In this document: positions 60,723 through 64,000 of the stretch, piece by piece
Layout: the number at the start of each line of letters is the position of its first letter
How positions within the stretch are numbered: the first letter of the stretch is position 1
Source of the DNA: Prolixibacteraceae bacterium
GTDB taxonomy: Bacteria; Bacteroidota; Bacteroidia; Bacteroidales; Prolixibacteraceae
Assembly (NCBI GenBank): GCA_019720755.1
Contig: CP081303.1
Location: 2,542,001-2,606,000 of the forward strand
Reading direction: 5' to 3'
DNA length: 64,000 nucleotides
Made by a program: the position numbers and the translations under genes
Notes under the pieces: model-generated
The model's input: the letters and a program-made list of their open reading frames with translations, nothing else
Told to the model about the DNA's origin: nothing
Databases searched by the model: none

Positions 60723-62213
60723 ATGAAGGTCTCAGAATGGAAAGAGAGCGTTATAGATCCATCTCAAATTGATAAATATCTTGTAGATGGAGAAGATTTT
60801 ATCTGTGAAGATACAATCAAGCAACAAATTAAAGATGGGGAAAATCCGTCAGACGAATATATAGAAAAGATTATTCAGAAAGCACTTTCTGTACATACAT
60901 TAGCCCCTGAAGAGACAGCTGCACTATTGAATGTCAAATCACCCCAGATGTGGGATAAGATATTTGCTGCTGCTTTAGAATTAAAGAAAAAAGTTTACGA
61001 TAATCGTATTGTTTTTTTTGCACCATTATACTGTTCAAACCTTTGTGTAAACAATTGTGAGTACTGTGGCTTTCGTGAAAAGAACTGTACAGAGAAGCGA
61101 GTAATTCTCGATTCGGATCACATCAAAAGAGAGACACGTTCGGTTCTTAATGAAGGACACAAACGATTAATATTGGTATTCGGGGAACACCCTAAGTCTG
61201 ACATTGACTATATGATTGATGCCATAAAAGCAGTTTACGATGTAGAAGCAGAAGCTCCTAAATCAGGAAAACTAGCAAATATCCGTCGTGTGAATATCAA
61301 TGCGGCTCCAATGAGCATCGAGAAACTACAACGTCTCAAAGAGACAGGAATTGGAACCTATCAAGTTTTTCAAGAGACTTATCACAAAAAGACCTATTCA
61401 GAGGTTCATCCAAAGAATACATTAAAAGGAGACTATCATTGGAGACTATATGCCCTTCATAGAGCGATGGAGGCTGGAATTGATGATGTAGCTATCGGAG
61501 CCCTATTTGGACTATACGATTGGAAATTTGAAGTGATGGGACTACTCTATCATACCCTAGAACTAGAGAATCGTTTTGGGGTGGGACCTCATACAATCTC
61601 ATTTCCTCGTATTACACCCGCGTCGGGATCTGATCTGAGTAAAAACCTTCCATATCAAGTAAGCGATGAGGACTTTAAAAAAATCGTTGCTATTCTTCGC
61701 CTTTCAGTTCCTACTGCTGGATTAATTATTACCGCAAGAGAGAATCCTGAACTTAAAAGAGAGGTTATTAAACTAGGTTGTACACAAACCGATGCCTCAA
61801 CTCGTATTGGAATTGGTGGTTATAGCGACCAGTTAAACCAAGATAAACAACAGTTTACTATTGGAGATCCTAGAGATCTTGATGACGTGATACAAGAGGT
61901 CTTAAAAGAGGGATTTATTCCTTCATTCTGTACTGCAGGTTACCGTTGTGGACGTACAGGAGAAACGATTATGGGGATGCTAAGCCATTGTGTAGAAGGA
62001 AAATTTTGTAAACTAAATGCGGTGCTTACTTTCAAAGAGTATCTATATGATTATGCTTCGGAAGAGACTCGTAGGTTGGGAGAGAAAGTAATTGAGAAAG
62101 AACTTAAAGAGATCCATAAAGAACAATACTTTATAGATCATCCGAAACTGACAGGGAAGTTTGACCAACAGTTTCATGATATAACGATCGGTAAGCGGGA
62201 CCGTTTTATTTAA
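60723..62213 (+). CDS. hydG: HydG-type radical SAM maturase (H-cluster tyrosine lyase) with altered C-terminal cysteines
   Basis: A 496-residue radical SAM enzyme of the ThiH/HydG family. HydG cleaves tyrosine to make the CO and cyanide ligands of [FeFe]-hydrogenase. The radical SAM cluster motif is C108, C112, C115 (NLCVNNCEYCGF), and the body follows HydG: HKRLILVFGEHPKSDIDYMI, IGTYQVFQETYHKKTYSEVH, DDVAIGALFGLYDWKFEVMG, VGPHTISFPRITPASGS, DASTRIGIGGYSD. HydG normally ends with CX2CX22C for an auxiliary cluster; here C403 and C429 are kept, but the middle position is Gly406 (FCTAGYRCGRTG), with extra Cys at 409 and 423. No hydA, hydE or hydF is in the window. First gene of an operon with hemerythrin and LuxR genes. 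Confidence 0.88.
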   Translation: MKVSEWKESVIDPSQIDKYLVDGEDFICEDTIKQQIKDGENPSDEYIEKIIQKALSVHTLAPEETAALLNVKSPQMWDKIFAAALELKKKVYDNRIVFFAPLYCSNLCVNNCEYCGFREKNCTEKRVILDSDHIKRETRSVLNEGHKRLILVFGEHPKSDIDYMIDAIKAVYDVEAEAPKSGKLANIRRVNINAAPMSIEKLQRLKETGIGTYQVFQETYHKKTYSEVHPKNTLKGDYHWRLYALHRAMEAGIDDVAIGALFGLYDWKFEVMGLLYHTLELENRFGVGPHTISFPRITPASGSDLSKNLPYQVSDEDFKKIVAILRLSVPTAGLIITARENPELKREVIKLGCTQTDASTRIGIGGYSDQLNQDKQQFTIGDPRDLDDVIQEVLKEGFIPSFCTAGYRCGRTGETIMGMLSHCVEGKFCKLNAVLTFKEYLYDYASEETRRLGEKVIEKELKEIHKEQYFIDHPKLTGKFDQQFHDITIGKRDRFI

Positions 62214-62231
62214 AAACTAGAGATAAAGATT

Positions 62232-62945
62232 ATGAATAATATTGATATAAATAGATGGAAAAATAGAAGGATGTGTGACATCCTTCTTAAATATCCACGA
62301 GTGTTATCTATATTGGATAGACTTCATATACACCTTGAATTGCATGAGATGACAATTCAAGAGGTGTGTGATAGAACAGGCACAAACATTACCATGTTTG
62401 TCATCTTACTAGAATCTTTTTTAGACAAAACAGATAACTTTCAAGGCAAATGTGATATAACACTTATACCAGACCTTGTGGCCTACCTAAGAGAGTCTCA
62501 TCACTACTTCCTTAATAAGAAGATTCCATTTCTAAATAGCATACTAGAGCAGTTTATAGAAAGATCTAATCATCCACAAATTAAACTACTAAAAGTATTC
62601 TTTGAAGAGTATTGTCAGGAAGTAAACCAACATATGTCGTATGAAGACAAAGATGTATTTCCTTATATCGAGAAACTATACAAAGACTCTATTGATCAGA
62701 ACATCAAACAATTGGATTTCTCTATAGAGTATTTTGAAGAACACCATACCAACATCGAAGAGAAACTTAGTGATCTAAAGAATCTTCTAATCAAACACTT
62801 TGCTTCCGACTCAGGGAACTTCCTTAAGACCCAGTTTCTAGTAAACTTGTACGATCTAGAAGACGAAGTACACGATCACTCTCGACTAGAAGATGATATT
62901 CTCATCCCATTGGTAAAACAGTTAGAAAATTTAACCACCAAGTAA
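62232..62945 (+). CDS. Hemerythrin-domain protein, RIC/ScdA-like
   Basis: A 237-residue cytoplasmic protein. Residues about 1-65 resemble the ScdA N-terminal DUF542 helix bundle (LLKYPRVLSILDRLHIHL.LHEMTIQEVCDRTG) and residues about 75-235 form a four-helix hemerythrin domain with His and acidic ligands in ESHHYFLN, VNQHMSYEDKDVFP, EHHTNIEEKL and HDHSRLEDDILIPL. The combination matches di-iron RIC/YtfE/ScdA proteins that help repair iron-sulfur clusters after nitric oxide or oxygen stress. It follows hydG by 18 bases and precedes the LuxR gene by 3 bases, suggesting protection of an oxygen-sensitive maturase or a stress sensor. Confidence 0.87.
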   Translation: MNNIDINRWKNRRMCDILLKYPRVLSILDRLHIHLELHEMTIQEVCDRTGTNITMFVILLESFLDKTDNFQGKCDITLIPDLVAYLRESHHYFLNKKIPFLNSILEQFIERSNHPQIKLLKVFFEEYCQEVNQHMSYEDKDVFPYIEKLYKDSIDQNIKQLDFSIEYFEEHHTNIEEKLSDLKNLLIKHFASDSGNFLKTQFLVNLYDLEDEVHDHSRLEDDILIPLVKQLENLTTK

Positions 62946-62948
62946 GAG

Positions 62949-63548
62949 ATGAGCGATAAACTAAATGTTGTTATAATAGATAATTCAACCATTATAAGAG
63001 ATGGTATCGAAGCACTTTTAAATAGAAGCTTTTTCCCTCTTACCACCCACAAGCTATCTAACTTTCCGATAAGCCTAGATAAATATATCAAGTTGAAAGT
63101 GGACTTGATCCTGATTAATGGAGATATTCTGTGGGAATACACAGGGGAAACTAAATCACTATTTGAAAAACTTAAATCCAAAAACACTCCTGTGGTTGGA
63201 TATAACATCCAGAAAAAACTACAAAAGAAATTATTCTCTTCACACTTCTATCTAGATCAATCAGAGGAAGAGATTATAGAGTCTATTAAATCTCTTATCT
63301 ATAAGACACAAAAGATAGTGGAGGAAGACAGTAGTAATTTGTCTACTAGAGAGATTGAGGTGATTCGTCAGATTATCGATGGTAATAGTAACAAAGAGAT
63401 TGCAGAAAACCTATTTATCAGCACCCATACTGTGATCACACATCGTAAGAATATTACCCAAAAGTTAGGTATCAAGTCAATCTCAGGACTAACAATTTAT
63501 GCCATATTACATGGACTTGTTGAGATCGACGAATATAAGAAACCGTAA
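62949..63548 (+). CDS. LuxR-type regulator with degenerate receiver domain
   Basis: A 199-residue protein with an N-terminal receiver-like fold (LNVVIIDNSTIIRDGIEALL, about 5-24) and a C-terminal LuxR/NarL helix-turn-helix (LSTREIEVIRQIIDGNSNKEIAENLFISTHTVITHRKNITQKLGI, about 130-175). The usual phospho-acceptor Asp at the end of strand three is Asn in KVDLILINGDI, so classical phosphorylation is unlikely. With hydG and the hemerythrin gene in one operon (3-base spacing), it may control them or respond through a protein partner. Target genes unknown. Confidence 0.88.
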   Translation: MSDKLNVVIIDNSTIIRDGIEALLNRSFFPLTTHKLSNFPISLDKYIKLKVDLILINGDILWEYTGETKSLFEKLKSKNTPVVGYNIQKKLQKKLFSSHFYLDQSEEEIIESIKSLIYKTQKIVEEDSSNLSTREIEVIRQIIDGNSNKEIAENLFISTHTVITHRKNITQKLGIKSISGLTIYAILHGLVEIDEYKKP

Positions 63549-63741
63549 GCTCATAAAAATAGAACAATCTATATTCATTTAAAGTAATTATGGATAAATT
63601 TGAATATACCCAAACCTTAATATAGAATGGATATCCCTTATCTAAAAAAGACGGGGAAGTCCAATGCATAAGACAACCTCTGTTTGGATATCGGGAATAA
63701 AATCAATGTAAATATTCATATTAAATAGATAGGGCTTTTAT

Positions 63742-63749
63742 TATATTTG
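63742..63749 (+). promoter_or_regulatory. -7 promoter box of the last gene
   Basis: TATATTTG, matching TAnnTTTG, 64 bases before the start codon at 63814. Confidence 0.42.
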
Positions 63750-63813
63750 CGAACACGCTCCCTGTAAAGAGAGCCTATTAATTATCCAATTCATTAAACA
63801 TTAGATAGAAACC

Positions 63814-64000
63814 ATGAAAAAAGCACTTTTAACACTAGCTGGTGCTGCTTTTATTAGCGTGGCTGGTGCTCAAACAAAAGATCCTGCGAATATCCAAATT
63901 ATCGAAGGTGGTAAGGGGTATTATCAAGAGACCATCATGAAAGATATTAGTAAGGTAAACAATCAACTTAAAGAGAAGAAGCCTTACAAACGTTTTGTAA
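63814..64000 (+). CDS. Secreted protein, 3' partial
   Basis: The frame is open to the window edge, giving 62 residues. It begins with a signal peptide (MKKALLTLAGAAFISVAGAQ) and continues KDPANIQIIEGGKGYYQETIMKDISKVNNQLKEKKPYKRFV. The start has an upstream -7 box. The remaining sequence is too short to assign a family; the beginning is reminiscent of Bacteroidetes secreted C1-type aminopeptidases, but this is a guess. Confidence 0.75.
   Translation, partial: MKKALLTLAGAAFISVAGAQTKDPANIQIIEGGKGYYQETIMKDISKVNNQLKEKKPYKRFV

Noticed and set aside
1-64000. tRNA, rRNA, tmRNA or CRISPR array
   Set aside because: No T-arm or anticodon-arm patterns, no rRNA-like segments and no regularly spaced repeats were seen; the short direct repeats lack unique spacers.

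Overview
The window is one contiguous piece of a low-GC Bacteroidota chromosome, most like an anaerobic or fermentative marine member of the Bacteroidales/Marinilabiliales. The evidence is a short primary sigma factor (RpoD without region 1.1), Bacteroidetes-type promoter boxes (TTTG, about 20 bases, TAnnTTTG), TonB-dependent receptors with lipoprotein partners, DUF5606, the VTC/DUF4956 pair, a SerC-SerA-DUF1015 cluster, FabV, HydG and an NhaD-type Na+/H+ antiporter. Genus-level assignment is inference. I see no rRNA, tRNA, CRISPR array, prophage or plasmid origin.

Layout. 1-2.9 kb: the end of a TonB-dependent receptor and a BtuG-like surface lipoprotein (probable corrinoid uptake). 2.95-6.3 kb, minus strand: uridine kinase, a GT4 glycosyltransferase and a membrane-anchored HIRAN-like protein. 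6.65-9.75 kb: an IS66-family element split by a nested IS4-type element with a 14-bp target duplication, followed by a decayed second transposase. 10.4-18.5 kb: a YD-like secreted protein, gcvT, serC, serA (with Lys at the catalytic His position), DUF1015, and a MORN/YwqK protein overlapping a hypothetical gene. 18.5-24 kb: a candidate small RNA, carboxynorspermidine synthase, a sulfatase lipoprotein, a XerD-type recombinase and aroQ. 24-32.3 kb: a GH18-like lipoprotein without catalytic residues, DUF5606, a BtuB-like receptor divergent from a MORN-TonB protein, mnmA, and DUF4956/VTC.

32.4-42.3 kb: a secreted protein coupled to relA (degenerate hydrolase domain), an S41 peptidase with a barrel protein, two overlapping POTRA-less Omp85-type barrels, DUF493 and two unrecognised genes. 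42.4-49.5 kb: a HAD phosphatase, a 45-residue zinc-ribbon protein, nhaD, a DnaQ-like exonuclease, a LOG-family protein, dapF, a DegP-type protease and rpoD. 50-64 kb: fabV, a 7TM-HD phosphohydrolase, a C40 peptidase, a Nudix protein, a degenerate ~305-bp tandem repeat, pyk, a porin-like protein, YgiQ, then a hydG-hemerythrin-LuxR operon and the start of a secreted protein.

The most interesting points are the serine cluster (Lys-type SerA plus DUF1015 with a ParB-like DGHHR motif, no serB in view), the HydG variant in an operon with a hemerythrin protein and a receiver that lacks its phospho-acceptor Asp, the POTRA-less Omp85 pair, the nested insertion sequences, the 305-bp repeats and the candidate sRNA at 18.6 kb.
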